In this document: positions 34,901-49,800 of the stretch, piece by piece
How positions within the stretch are numbered: position 1 is the stretch's first letter
Layout of the letters: the number at the start of each line of letters is the position of its first letter
The notes under the pieces: model-generated
What the model saw: the letters and a program-made list of their open reading frames with translations, nothing else
Databases searched by the model: none
What the model was told of the DNA's origin: nothing
Origin: Salvator merianae
Lineage: Eukaryota > Chordata > Lepidosauria > Squamata > Teiidae
Assembly (NCBI GenBank): GCA_003586115.2
Contig: QVOM02000116.1
Span: forward strand, 34,437,946-34,501,945
Length of the DNA: 64,000 bases
Direction of reading: 5' to 3'
Translations under genes and position numbers: made by a program

Positions 34901-37900
34901 GTCTATAACTTTACTGGGCTTGCTAAAAAGAAGCTCATTAGATTCTTGCCAACTAACCTTTTTTTCTAGACCTGGAGTATGAAAGTGTGAGCGATGAAAC
35001 AGTAAGGATTATTATTATTCTCAGCCTACAAGCTTTCTTTTTCCTTGAAGGAATAAAAAGTTAAGTGCAAAGACATGCATTTTCCCTCTAAACTTATTAG
35101 AATGGAAAAATAAAATCACAGATCCTCATAACTTCTGAGTTAGGTAATAGTGGTGGGACTTTTCCTGCTCCTTCTTCTCAGATCGCTTTTCTGAAATGCA
35201 GGGTAATTTAGATGGGAAATTCTTATGAACTCTAACCCTGTTTTCCTTTGAGAGAATAATTAAGACTGTAGTAAATAAAGTAAAACAAGGCTCTTTATTC
35301 CAAAGTCTAGATTTCTTCATAATAGTAAAAGTTAAGGCTTATATAAATGAATTGCAAAGTGACCTCAATCTGTTAACTCTGTTGGCTCCTTTATACACTT
35401 CACTGATTGACTAGAGCATCAATTGGATGTGTTAATGACCCATGATAGAAAGATGTTTATTTATCTTCCCTAAATATTCCTTGGTAAACTGTAGGTGCAT
35501 CTTATACACCAGCATGTGCTACAGGGCACAGAATATGCTTAAATGCGTTGCCGTCGCTATGCTTGCTGGAAAGAAAGTCACTGAACATTTATCTTGGTTG
35601 TAATTCAAGATGTTTAGATTGGACCCTTCACACTGAGCCACCAAATATATAAGTGCATGTATAACTGAATAACTCTTGAACTTTTTTTCTTTTGATTATC
35701 TGATATCTTAAACTGTTCAGAGGCTTTATTCATTTATTAGTTTACAGGAAAACAGCTGATAAGCTACTTTGTGTAGTTAGTTAATGATGTATTTTCATAT
35801 TTATTACTCAACCCACCAACTCCCAAGTTTCCTTCACATTTCATACTTATAGGATGTGGGTGTGTGTTTTAGCTTTCTGACTTTTTTTTTTTTTGCTGGT
35901 ACCTTTCAGTGGATATATTTTCTTTAAATGACAGAAAACAATGACTTGCTAAATTTTTAGAATTTATTTTCTTTTCAGTGTATTTGCACATTCTTGTTTG
36001 CACATCATACAAGAGAAACCTGAGGAGTGGCTTTTGGGCATAGTTTCCCCTTGGTTTAGAAAACAAGGGTTATCAACTATCTCTTGAAACAGTTGATAAA
36101 TGTGTTCATTTGCAGAAGCTTAACATATTGGCTGAAGGCCAAAGCCTAATAGCAGGGTAAGATTCTTTAAGAGATGCAGGTTATACTTAGTAATGTTTTG
36201 CTTGTATATTTATGTTGTGTATTTCGAGGCATCAATTTAAAATAACAACAACAGTATAGGGTTCTGTCAAATTTAAGTACTTTTAAATTCTGTCCATCTA
36301 AGTGACACAAATTTAAGAACATGATTTGCTCTTTCATTGAACTCAGTGGGAAATATAGTGCAATTGCGAGCATGTTTACTTGGAATCAAGCCTGCCTCTC
36401 ATCCCAAATAAACATGCTTGTGGGCTTGCATTCCCATTCTAATCCTAAACATGATTACCCAAGAAATAAGTCACATTATACTCAGTGGTGTTTTTCTCAG
36501 AAATACGTTAGAATTGTAGTTGCAGATGTTCCACTTGTTTTAGAATGTGTCTTATTTTAAAAAGCGTATTTGCAGGTTCTTTGAGAAGTACAAATTAAAA
36601 CTGTTTATAATTTCCGTTGCTTACCTAATGTTCTGACCAGGATGCTGAAATCTGTGTTGTCTTGTTCTTAAAAATATATGTAAATTTTTTTGAGAACTAT
36701 TAGCATTGCATGTGTTCCATCAAGCTTTTGAGTTAAGTATTAAAAGGGAACCGCATTAGGAGTAACATAGTTAAGGGAAGAAGGTATTTTTATTACATTG
36801 GATTAGGCAAAAGTTCTGCCAACCTCCTCAGTTTTATCTCTTCAAGTGTTCATTTTCACTTGTTTGGCACAAGTCCCAGTTGAGACCTTCAGAATTGTGG
36901 TTAGCGGGGGGAATGAATGAATACAAACTTCGGACAAGCTCCTCAGTAAGTCGAGCTGGCCAGCTGCCAATATGCACTTCCTTATAAAGGCTAGGGGCAG
37001 ACCTGTGATTCACTTGGTTGAAGATTGTATAGAAAACATGCTCATAATGGCTATGTTGTTTTCTTATAAAATATAATAAAAACAAAAAACTTGGTTTCCA
37101 TATGTAATGAAATAGGAAGTAACCAAATCGTGTGCAGGTTTTTTACTAATGACAGAATATAGCAAAGGAAATATGATTCTGTGCAGTTAAACTATAAAGC
37201 TGGACTTTGGACCTTTGACCTCTGCTGGCTTCTTATGATGTAAGAAACTGAAGCATTTGTGAGACATCTGTTAGTTACCTGCCCTTATTCTGTAAATGGT
37301 TTAATAAGATTAAATAATTAGGATAACCGCACGGTCACCAGGCATCTAAGTCCCAGTATTGCCAGCGTGTTTTGGAAATGTGAGTAATTATTTGTGTACC
37401 CTAGACGCTATAATATTTACTTGGAAAATGCAGTTTAAGCTTTTTTGGTACAGCCTTTTACATAAAAGTATATGGTGTATTGTGAAACAAGGTTAAAAAT
37501 GATACACAGTTGCTTAGAATGCTTATTGATGTGTTCCCATAATTCTAAGCTTCATTTGAAGAACACAGTTGATTAAAAAAAAATTCAATCTCTCTCTCTG
37601 TTTTTGTGCGTGCAGGCAAGCACTCTACCTGGATCTTCCCTCAGCCTTCCTCCATCTCATGTGTATAGCAATAGAATGAATTCCACTTCAACAATGGTAG
37701 CACTTACTTCTCAGTCTGAAAACAGTCAAACAGGCAAGATAAACTTTTCAAGTTGGCTATTCTGAACTCTTCCTCTTTGAAAGCTTTTTAATACCATCTT
37801 CCTTTTAGTTCAGTTGCATGTGGAACATTTTGTTGCATTTTGAAAGTTAATGCTGTTTTACTGCAGAAGTCACTGCTGTGTATCTTCTGCTGTCTGAAAT

Positions 37901-40900
37901 GTAAATGTTTAAGCAGAGCCATGAGCAGGCAGGAATGCAACAATGTCTCCTGTGACTTTTTTGATTGATGCATTCAGTTCCCTTAGTTCCCTGCAATGAG
38001 AGTAGTGCAGCTCTGGGGTTTGTTGTGAATAGTTTAAACCCTTATTTGCATAATTCATGGAATTGCATGATAAACAAGCTTGTATGGTTGCGATCATGTT
38101 ATACAAGTTTCACAGTATTTTTTTAAATGATGTTTTCATAGCTGTGGCTCTTTTTAAAACAAAACAAAACAATTTTAATGAGCTCCTGGATTTGCTTTGT
38201 TTCATTCCTTCCTTAAGGATTTGTTGACATGTCGTAATAGTCATGCCTGTTTGGGGGAAGGGAATGAGTTTAGCAGTTTACTAAGAATGGATCAGTCATG
38301 TCTTGCCCTCTAAGAGGTCAGAGGTCATGTGCCGCAGAATAGAAGGAGCGCAACCTTGAAGGGGGCAGATAGGGTTATTTTACTGAGAGGCCATAGGGAA
38401 AAATAACCCCTCTGAGTCTTACCAAAGAAGAGCCTTCTATATATTTAATGAGTTGTTTTAAATACTTTTCCGTTTTTCCATCTTTCTTTTTCTTTGCTTA
38501 GCACTAAAATTAGCTACTGCTAGTATATTTCATCATTTATTAGAAGAACCTTGGTGGAAGCGGTATTGATAGAAGTGAATATTCAGTGCAGTTTATGAGT
38601 ATTCCTGGGATACAAAGTGTTAAAAAAAATACAAAGCCTGGGGATTTGCTGTGATAAGCATACAGATTAGCTGTCCACAGCTGTGATTCATTACTTTCGC
38701 TGCAGAAATTAAAAGTGGCTGAGGGGAGGGTACTGGAAATGCAAGCCATGCTTCTGTGCTGTAAAACTGAAAGCAATGAAAGGACTGAGGCTAATCCATG
38801 GCCTGCTACGCCCACAGAAATGCATACAGACAATGCCTTACGCATTGTAGTTAGCAATCTTAAACTAGTTGCTGTCTCTCGCATTTATAGTAATTCCCAG
38901 ATAGTGGATTACATTTTGAAATTATCTCCGTATCTGCAACATCTCCAAATCGTATCTCAAAAGAAATCACTCTTGGTTGTGAAATATTTACTCTGCAGAT
39001 CAAGATCTTGGAGACAATAGCCGGAGCCTTGTTGGCAGGGGAGGTTCGCCTAGAGGAAGCCTTTCACCTCGGTAAGCAGTATTTACACTCCTGAGTTAAG
39101 GCAAAGGAAATATTTTTAAGGTGTGGAAACTTTTATCTGTTATCAGTCATGGTTTCGTTTAAGTTGGTAAGAATTGTATAGCCAAATTTTACATATCTGG
39201 GTGTTTTTTTTAAGTGCTGATGCCAGTTTAACTAAATAAGATTGCATAATTAATACCTTTTATGTTGGGTATAAAAACAGCTTTGGGGAATTGCACATTC
39301 CTCCTCCTTTCACTTAATCTTGGATCAGCTATATGGATAGTTGATTTTATATTGTCTGTTTAAAAAATCCCATGCCTCAGCAATTTTCAAATATCCATAA
39401 TTTTTTTAAAGCATACTGACTATACAAATGTTTATGTTTGGGAAGAGGAAAGATAGATAACAGTGCAGAAAAGTGAAAAATGCTGTCAAATGTAAAAGTT
39501 ACTGTTGCATCAACAGTAACTCAGTGTACTTTTAGTTGGTGTCTATTTTTTTTAAAGAAAAATGTTGATCAGTGTCTTGTAAGGATGAGTACTGACTCTG
39601 TGAATAATTATCAGATGGCGTTCTAAAGCTTTGTACTTACAGTGGAATAGTAATGTATTCTTTGTAGTCATTTAATAAGTCAGTAGTAAATAAAAAAACA
39701 TTGTTAGTGGAGGCATGTCAATGTCCCATATCTAATCAGAAGTGCTGTGTCATGTACAAGAGTAAATGAACTGTAAAGTGAATGTTAGCGATCTGTGGTT
39801 TGATTTTCAAAGGCTTGCAAATCTGAAAGACTTGAGTGAAAAATACATTCATTTGTGTGAACTGGCCAGTATTGTATGGGGACAAAAATTCAAAAGTCTT
39901 ATGAAGATGTAGTTTGATAGACCTTAAACTGAATCTTTCAAATATATAGACTTGTTTTCTTGTACATTTTTATCTCTGGTAGATATTTCTCATATTCTAA
40001 TGTGTGTTTTGTGTGTGTGTCTGTGTTGGTTTAAACTACACTTAAGATGTAATGTGTTCATTCTTAATTATGTAGAACTCTTAGCCTCTTGAATTTTGGT
40101 TCTGTGAAGAAGTGAATTGCTGAATGTTTTTTCTTCCAGAATTTGTGAGGGATACATAACAAACAGAGTGATTAGAAAAAAGGCAGCATCTGGGGGGGCA
40201 GGGAGGGAGATCTCCTTCCTCAAGTTCCATTTCAGTGGTATTTAACATTGATCTAAATTTGAAATTAAGACCTAAAACTCAAACTTTTCTTCATTTTCTT
40301 AAGTTTTTATTACATATACCTTAATCACTTTTACTTACATGCATCTTATGGCAATGTTAATACTGTGTATATCAACATAGATTTGTCATAGATCTAAACA
40401 TAGATTTAAATTGTTTCCTATATACATGAAACAACTATATCTTTAGGACATGTACAATATTGGTAATTTTAGTTTTTTGCCATTTCTATATATTCTTAAA
40501 TTTTTGTGTATATTTTTAATATACTAAAGTTTATGGGACACAGTTATGTGTAAGTTAAAAATATCAGTCTGGACAGTGTTATCTGAAACAGAAAGAGGAT
40601 CAATGTTCCTCACTCTCTCAACTGCTTTTTAATTAAGAAAGCTGCCAGATTAGGTCTAGCCAATGACTTCTGGTGAACCTAGCACCAATTCTTTTCAGAG
40701 TCTAGTCTTAGAGTAATTGTGCAAGAAATAAGCAGGTATGAGGTACTGTAATCTGCTGCTCTATCATCCTTCCTGACATTGTATACTTAATGTGATCAAC
40801 CAAGCATAATCTTGGTTTGGGTACTTCCATAGAGTTTATGCAAGGTTTCCATAAAATATCGCAACTTGTGGCTGGAGATCATGCAACAGTCATGTTGGGT

Positions 40901-43900
40901 AGACTCTGCACATTTTGAAGTTAAGTGGTCACATTGGCTAATGATCATTGATAGGTCTCTCATCTCAATGTATTACTTGTAACACTTTATCTAACAGATT
41001 GAGTTATCTCATTTCCAGGAACTGTTGGTTCACCATGCTTTGTGTGGCAGAACAATTGTTTTGGTGCATTGCAGTAAAGCATATATTGTACTGTCATGAT
41101 ATTTTGGACTATTACACACTTGGGTTACTATGCCTTCACAATTTTCTTTCAAATTGGTTAATTCTGGATTAGTTTAATCTTGTGTGGAAGATGAGCAAAT
41201 TTTACCAGTTCTATTAATACTTTTGGACTTATTTCTGTCTATGATATCTTCTTTATAGTTTAGATACCTTTAAAATATCAAACAGAATTTTACATTGGAA
41301 AATTACTTAATCGATTGTATTTCTGCTACTGTGAGGTAGCATCCTATCTTACATTGGTGAAGCCCACTGCATTGATGATTATAGTTAATTACCTTCCCAG
41401 ATTTCTTTCCACAATGGTAACTATTTGCACAGTTTCAGATTTTTTTTTAATGGCTAGGAATTTTCCTCACCATGCTTGCTTTTAAATCTGATTTTTCATC
41501 TGCTGTTTTCTATCACTGTAACTTATTTTTTGCTGTTGAATGATAGCTGTAAATCTTTTTTGTGACTTTAAAAAAAACCACATGGAATTTAATTTTACAG
41601 TTATATTTTTTTCTGATTGCATCCTACTGAGGATCCATAGTCCTGTAGAATGTATTGCAGTTGTTTTATTTTAAACTTTACTTTCATAAAATATGCATTT
41701 TTTTCACTGTGAAACTATTTTAGTAAATAAAATACTGTACAGTGTGCATCAGGCTAGAAATCAAAACATTTGATTTATTTTACTACCACAGCTTTTCTGA
41801 CTGCTTCTCTGCAAGCCTCTTAATTGCTTTGTCATTATGGCTAGATTAACAGAGATGAACTGCTTGTGGTACACAGAAATTTGTGGACATATTCTGTAAC
41901 TTAATTAAGTTATCTTCTCAATATTGAGTTGCTGCCAAAAAAATTAGAGCTAATACTGTTTGTTTTATAACTCTTTATAGCCACTAGGAAGAGTTAGATT
42001 CAAAGTCCTTTGGATAATTGTGCAAATGCTGCCACACTGAATAGAGCCAATATTCATCCTTAGTTGCATATGGGCTTTGTATATATCCTCTGCTAGGATA
42101 AGCCTGGAACAGACATTCTGGTTTTTGTATTTTAATTCCTTATTTTCACAACTGTCAACATCAGAAAGAAGTTATAACAGTAAACATTTTAGGCTATTCT
42201 AAAAGAGGGTTTTTAAATATAAATATAAATGAATGGCATAATTTTCATTAGATGCTATTCTAATAGTATCTTCCACTTTGATGCAGGAAATATTTGGTTT
42301 TCCAGGACTCAATGGGGCCACAGTTCTCAAAGTAATTGTAATATGCAGTCTGATAAATGTGTATGTTAATTTTGGAAAGAAACAAAATAATTCCATATTG
42401 ATAAAGTAGCCATCACATTACACAATGATCTGGTGCTGTGACCTAAATTAGCTGTTTATCTATATGTGTCTAATACTTTTCATCATGTTACAATATCTGC
42501 TGTTGTAACTCAGAATTCTGTGCCATCCTATATTCTACAGAAATCTTACTTTCCAATAGGGTGTTACTTTTTATCTTTTTCTTAGTTGTGCTCTTGTCAA
42601 ATTCCAAGGCTATTTGATGTTGGGAGTATCCAGTCATTCTCCTCTTAAAATCCCACACCAAGTGTTTGTGCAAATAATTACATGAATTATGAAGGAACAG
42701 AGCATAACTGTGCTTTTTAGATAAAAATCGAAGCTGTTACAATTCAGCAAAATGTTCTTTACACTAGCAGAGTTGCAATTGTTTGTTCACTCTTCCAAAA
42801 TTTTTCCATGCTCTGTTTTTTTATTTAAACCATTGTTGGTGGAAGACAAGTGTTTCTGGATAGGTTAGGAATGTTGATTACTAAGATTGCTCTATTATGT
42901 ACAGTGTTTCTCCCATTTCTTTTTCGTTTGATCGCAATTTGTAATCTTTCTATAGGTCTCCTGTAAGTAGTTTGCAAATTCGTTACGATCAGCCAGGGAA
43001 TAGCAGTGTGGAACATTTGCCACCAGTGCCAGCTACTATAGAGCAGCTTCTAGAGAGGCAGTGGAGTGAAGGGCAGCAGTTCTTGCTAGAACAAGGCACC
43101 CCTAGCGACAGTAAGTACTTAATATTGTCACGGCTGATCTTTGAATGCAGAATGCCATATATTATAAACGTATCCAACTGGGGAACGTTTTACAAATTGT
43201 ACAAGTGTTTATGCTTCACAGGTAATCATATCTGAAGTGTGCTTGGGTTTTTAAATGTACCTCTCACTGTTCTGCTTTTGTTGGACAATGACTTTAATTT
43301 TGCTCTGGAATTTATTGGGTGTTTATTTTTTGTCTTTTGGAGAGCGGTAGACAATTTGTGATAGGTTGCATCTAAGATGTTAGTAAAAAAATTGACTCTT
43401 CATCGAGAAACGATATTCTGCTTTCAATGCATTTATAAAGATTTGAACTAATAAAATTGTATTTTTAAACAATTAGCCAAAAACAGAAAAAAAATATCTT
43501 GAGCGTTCTTCTCTAATTGTTGATAGTAAATGAAGTAAAGTGCCATCTAGGGTTTTTTTTTTTTTATGAATGGTACCCTGACAAAAATGCTAATTGTGAG
43601 GAAATTCATGCAGGGATAATCCTTTAAACATGATAGCTGGAGGACAGGTTTAGCTAAGTCTTATTGCATCTCATTTGGGCACACTGAGAGTTCCTTTGTA
43701 TGTTCTTGAAGAGGAGGGATAAAAGCTAAATCCTTTGGAAATGACCAGATGTGCCTGCACCGGTAGACTTGTGTCTGTATTAGGCCCAGAGGTCACGTTA
43801 AACAAATACAATTTAGAATTTTAAAAGTGGCTTTTCTTGTGGTATAATAGTCTAACTGTCTTATGCATTGGTTAGTGCAAGTCCAAAAATTTATCCAAAA

Positions 43901-46859
43901 TCCAAATGTGAAAGTAAAGTGGATGGAGAAAAGAGTTTGGCTGAGGATGTGCTTTATCCGCAGGGAGAGGGCAGAGACTGCAGGGCTCCTTTTGCTCCCT
44001 GCTGGGTGCTCTTTAGAGGGACATTGAAAGCAGCTGGAGTCTGTTGCTTTAAAAGCAATAAAAACAGAGTAAAAGTTTCATTGATTACATAAATTTACAG
44101 GGTTTTTGGCCATGGAGTTACTAGATCAGTTCCCCACCTCCCCTCTAACAATTAAAAACTCCAATATCAGGAATGAATGTGAGGAAGATGGCACATTTTG
44201 ATTTTTACCACCCAAAATTAATTGGTCTTGTCTCAAACATATTTTTTAAATATTGGATGCTGCTGAAAGCATCCTTTTATATCCACTGTTTCTTTTTTAC
44301 TTCTCTTGTGAATGTAAACCTGAAAGCATATTCTTCTGCAGTTTGCATGCTTTGGTAACTCCAGTGGTTATATGTGTTAGAAGACTTTTTAAAGCCAAAT
44401 AAGGATTATAGCTTTGGATTTCAAAATCTGTCTGAGGTGCTGAATAGTTTATGGCCTTGTCAATGTCCAGGATATTTGGATACACAGGCAACTGGTTACT
44501 TCAGGATATACATTTGCTGTAAATAAAGATTTCAGATTGCATAGATAAACAGATGGCATGTATACATACAAATAGGTGCTTGTAGTTCTCATCTTGTTCT
44601 TTTAATATCATAGTGACTTCAAAGTATTTTTTACTTTTGTGCATCTGATACTGAGATGATATGAAAAGCAGAGAGTATTTTTTTTTAAAAAATACCTAAT
44701 TAGAATGGTTTTGTTATCCAAACTTTGAATGATATCTATGATGTTGTATTAAGATATAACACTTTCAAATGGTTTATTCAAGTATTTAGATTAATTAAGC
44801 AGTTTTGGTTTTAGTTTTAGGCATGCTGAAATCACTACACCAGCTTCAAGTTGAAAATCGCCGCTTGGAGGAGCAGATTAAAAACCTGACTGCGAAAAAG
44901 GAGCGCCTTCAGCTATTAAATGCCCAGCTTTCAGTCCCTTTCCCAACAGTAACCTCCAATCCAAGCCCTTCTCATCAAATACATGCATTTTCAGCTCAAG
45001 CTGGTGAGGAAACTGAAGTTTTCTTTCAGAGCTCTGTCAATAGTTTTAAAGGATATTTGAAGGCTTTACTTATCATCTGTTATCTTCACAATTTTATATT
45101 TGATCCCCTAGTTTTCTTTCATTTTTTTTTGCTCTAGCATGATCCATAAAATCTATAAATCCTTGAGAATGCTTTTTGAAAGATACTGCAAAACACTTTG
45201 GGATCAAGATAGAATAACTGCTTATATCTTTTCCTGTTGTATTTTTGTTGAGTGGCCAAAAGACCAGAAACAAACACTGGTGTTAAGTTGATCAGGGTTT
45301 TACTGTTGTTTTGGATAAAAATTAAATTTTTCATGTAGAATTGGGTTTTATGCTTTTCTTGATGCAGAAGTTGACAGTCATGTACTGTTGTTTCTTCTCT
45401 TTTTCTGTCCCTCCAGCTGCCAGCACTGACTCTTTGAACAGCAGCAAGAGCCCCCATCTGGGAAGCACCTTTTTACCTGACAATTCCCTTCCTGTGTTAA
45501 ATCAGGTACTATTTGTTTCTTTTTTCATGCATTCTAGGATTATCAGGTTAATGTTGTATCTCCGTTTGCATTTGTGTGAAGTTTGATACAGCCAAGCCTT
45601 TTGTGTTTTCATTAGGAGATAAACTCCAGTGGACAAAGCACCAGTAGTTCCTCTGCTCTTTCCACTCCCCCACCTGCTGGGCAGAGTCCAGCTCAGCAAG
45701 GCGTAGGAGTCACAGGAGTTCAACAGGTCAATGGTGTGACTGTGGGGGCACTTGGCAGTGGAATGCAGACTGTAACATCCACCATTCCAAGTGTGGGTGG
45801 AATAATTGGAGCTCTGCCAGGTAATCAGCTGGCAATCAATGGAATTGTTGGGGCTTTAAATGGAGTAATTCAGACTCCAGCCACGATATCACAGAATCCT
45901 TCTCCTCTCACTCATGCAACTGTGCCACCGAACGCAGCACATCCTCTGCCAACAACACTGAGTAACAGGTAAGCCTTTGGAGGTATTTTGTTGCTTTTGC
46001 TTGGCCATACATGTCTCAGTGCTTATGCTTATCCAAAATAACTGCTTTTTCTTAAAGAAGTGAAGATAAGGACCCTTAAGGGAAGAATGGTTAATCTATG
46101 CAAAAGTTTAAAAATAGCAACGTGCCTGCTATTTGTGAACTTCTGGCTGAGAATTAATGAAAAGCTAATAAATTTCCTCACCCATCACTTTCAATCATAT
46201 GACATGGCCAATTCACACTTTTTAAACTACGGAGGATTTTTTTAGACTATGGAGAGCTTCTGATAGTGTGCCATATTTTAGTGGTTGTTTACTATACTTT
46301 GCATCATATAAGATGTGTCTGTAATTTAACAAGGAATATTTAGGGGGGAAGGTAGGACACGGAGTGATTTTAGGATAATTTTTGGAAGGGAAAAACTGAG
46401 TCTTACATCAGCCCACCTCCCACTATATATGGCATTATAGCATTTATATCATGCCTTTTACTTCACACTGTCTTCTTCCCTCAGCTGTGGGCTAGGTTAG
46501 CCTGAGAAGGGAGTGCCTGGTGCCTGAGAATGAGTTTGTGTACCTGAGCGGCGATTTGAACCCAGGAACTTTTAGATCTTAGTCTGATATGCTAGTCGTA
46601 GTGTCATGGTGTGTCTGTGTCTGTGGTGGTTCTGGGCTATGCCAGAACCCTCTGTGGAAGTGACACAAGTTTATTAAATGAAGCACCAGCAAATAATGAT
46701 GGTGCTATGCCTGAATGCCATTTTTAAAGATTGGCATTTTCAAACAAAACATTTGGAGGCCTTGGCTCAGCAGTGGGCCCTACTAATACAGAAAGGTTTG
46801 GTCTGGACTTGAACACCCCTTCATACCCCTACTGTGTAGCTGAAATATTGAAACTGAAA

Positions 46860-46898
<39 letters not shown>

Positions 46899-49800
46899 AT
46901 TAGTGGGCTTAATGTGAATCTTCATAACATCAAAGCCTGGGAAATTACCATGTCTCTGAAACCTCCAGAAGTGTTTGCAGTATTATCCTCAAGAACACAT
47001 TTATGCTCATTCTTCTCTGTGGTGTTTGTACAATCGCAGCTGTGTTCTGTGCCTGTGCAAAGCACTGCCTCAGCACATCCTAGAACTGGGTTAGTGTTTT
47101 AGCATGGTACTCAAACCTGCTATCGCTCCAAGGGGTTCCCACTTTCCCACTTCTGTCTCTTAGAATATCAGGAAGAAAGTTTTCTTTTGGCAAGTGCTTT
47201 AGATCAGCTCATTGGCTGAAAACAAAAAACTCTTCGCTTGTTCTGTTTTTTTAATTCAGCCTATATTTTTTGTGGGCTAGCTTCCAACCAGTTAGCCATT
47301 TCTTTTGCGTTTTGTGTCTCGTGAAAACTACATTGTTGAGGCCGATGAGAATGGCTCCCTTTGCATAGGTTACAGTAGACACTGAAGAATATGCTTGTAC
47401 TGTAGCCTGGACATCTTGTCTATGATCTGTCAGCTCAGATTCTCATCGTTGCTAATTCTACAGTGATTCACACTGCTAACAGTAACCTCTACAGATTGCT
47501 TTGGCTTTAGTAAGAAACCTTATAATACGGGATTGTTAGTAGCATTGGAACCGCCATCAGTGCCACCTGCCTATCTCTTCAAACCCTCTGGCACAGTCCA
47601 TTCTAGTTTGCCTTTTCTATCAATTGCAATATAAAGAGTGTATAGTATTTTTTATTGAAAAGGTGTTAAGCCATAGGTACTTTTCTCTAGCTATCTGTTC
47701 TTCTTTGGTACTTGGAATAGCCCAGCATATGTCTGGCTATGTGGGCAAAGCAAATCCCTGCTTGGGTTGTATTCATGCACCATCTGCATCAAAACCATTT
47801 GTCATTACAAATCACTAGGGTGAAGTATTTCCTTTGCATTTATGTTCAGAACTATGAGAATTATTTGAAATAGCAAAATGGTTGGCTTCTGCTATATTAT
47901 GATGTGTTAAAAAATTGTCCCCTGCTGCCGCCCCCAGTTTTAAATACATATAAATCAATAAAGAATTTGCTATTAATTTGTAGTGTCCCTGGACTTGGGT
48001 TTCTTCCTGATCAACAGAGACAGCTTCTGCTACATCAGCAGCACCAGCAGTTTCAGCAGTTGCTGAACACACAACAATTTACATCAGTAAGTCTTGACTT
48101 TTCCTTTCCTTTCCTGTGTTTCCTGTGCTTGGGATGACCATTTAAGTTTATCTCTCTAAGACATGCACAGAAGAAACTTCATCAGAATTTCACAGAAGTA
48201 TAAATTAAGATTAGATAAAAAGTGTAATTCCTCAGATGTAGACCAGATGGCCATAGTTCAGTGGCAGAGCATTGAATTGGCATGTAGAAGGTCCCAGTCA
48301 TATTCCTGGAAAATTGCAACTGAATGGATTTTACCCATGTAGTCACCAGGAGTGTCGCTAAGAGCATCTTTGCCTTTTACACGCATGTTTGGAAAGAAGT
48401 AGTGAGGGTAACACAGGTGCAGTCATAGCTCCACAGTCTCTTGAGGAGATACGTTTGACGTAACAGATGTGGTCAGTTGTCAGCTGGCCTGAACTGCATC
48501 TTTCCTCCCTCATTCTGCTTGAAAGGTAAAGCTTTGAAATCTCCCCCTAAATAACATTTTGGCATTGTCTACTAGTAGACTCAATTTCTTTGTTCTTGTC
48601 ACTCAAAAAGCTTTTAGTGTTTTCAGTTCCCCCTTCCCTCCCCCTTTAGAAATGGAACTTGAATGTTACAGGAACCTTAGGGATAAGTAGGAAGACCTCC
48701 AGTTTATCCAGGTTAATTCTCCCAAGTGAACAGGAATGACAGATCTGCCCCTCCCTTTAAAAAAAAAGAAAAACTGTGTTTCTGTGTTAGAAAATTTAAG
48801 TACTTTTCGTTTGCAGTCTCTTGCATTACACTTGGAGAAAAGTTAATTCCAGTGAGACTGAGATAGACCTTGATCACCTCCTCTACTCTCCCTCCCTATC
48901 TCTCTCTCTCTCTCTTTGTCTTGATTATATTACTACTATGTGATAATGGGCAAACTATAAATACAAGTACACTGGGACAATAGAAAAGTGGTAGTGTATT
49001 TCTGTCACTGCCAGGATATTAACCTCCTTTCTCCACCAGTCTTACCACTATGGGCAGATTGCCTGTCCAGTTAGCAGTGGTGAACTCTCTCTCTGCCTCT
49101 CCTATAACCCTTCTATCTCTGTGACTTCAGGGCTGGTAGAATTAAAATAGTGTAGCTAATACCTTAAAAACAGCAGTGGAGACAAGCAGTACTTTGAGCA
49201 GTCTTGTTAGCTGTGTAGGGCAGTGCTGCACCAAGTCTGACCAAGTGAACTTCTTAGTCCTGACAGAGTGCTTAGCTCACCTCACTGAACTAGAGATGAA
49301 AAAAAGCCATTCTAATAGTAACACTGGTCTATGGAATTTATTACCTGAGGAGGTGGTAATGGCCACTACTCTATATGACTTTAAGAAAGGGTTAAACAAA
49401 CTCATGGAGGTCATATGTGTCCATGTCTGTTACAATGGATGCTTAGGTACTATCTCTGGATGGAAGAGATAGGCAGGATGCTTCTAAAGGTCATTTGCAA
49501 GAGGTTGAAAGCAGATGAGGGTTTGACCATCATATGGCCTGATCCAGCAGAACTTCTTTTACATTCTTATGTTCAACTGAATTGAGTGTTCCAGAAATTA
49601 ATACACATAGTAGGATCAAGGAAAGACTCTGGAGCTGTACAAAGGCATGCTTTAAATGGAAGCACAAAAAGAGTGATCGTAGTAATCTTTAGAATAGTCA
49701 GTAGACATATAGCTTCCTAGAAAGTTATTCGTCATGTCCTATTTGTGTCTACAACTTTTTAAATGTTCTGATATGGAAACATACAGCCTCCTTTTATAGA

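Larger units (their letters stand above)
45969..47983. other. MLLT10 intron
   Basis: Contains a reverse SINE at 46420-46640 and an ATCT microsatellite at 46861-46898. 46940-47960 is unassigned. Confidence 0.5.

Noticed and set aside
46731..47102. 123-codon open frame with YLSI repeats
   Set aside because: The repeat peptide is an ATCT microsatellite in an MLLT10 intron.
48238..48345. tRNA-like sequence
   Set aside because: It is a diverged SINE head without acceptor-stem pairing or a proper anticodon arm.
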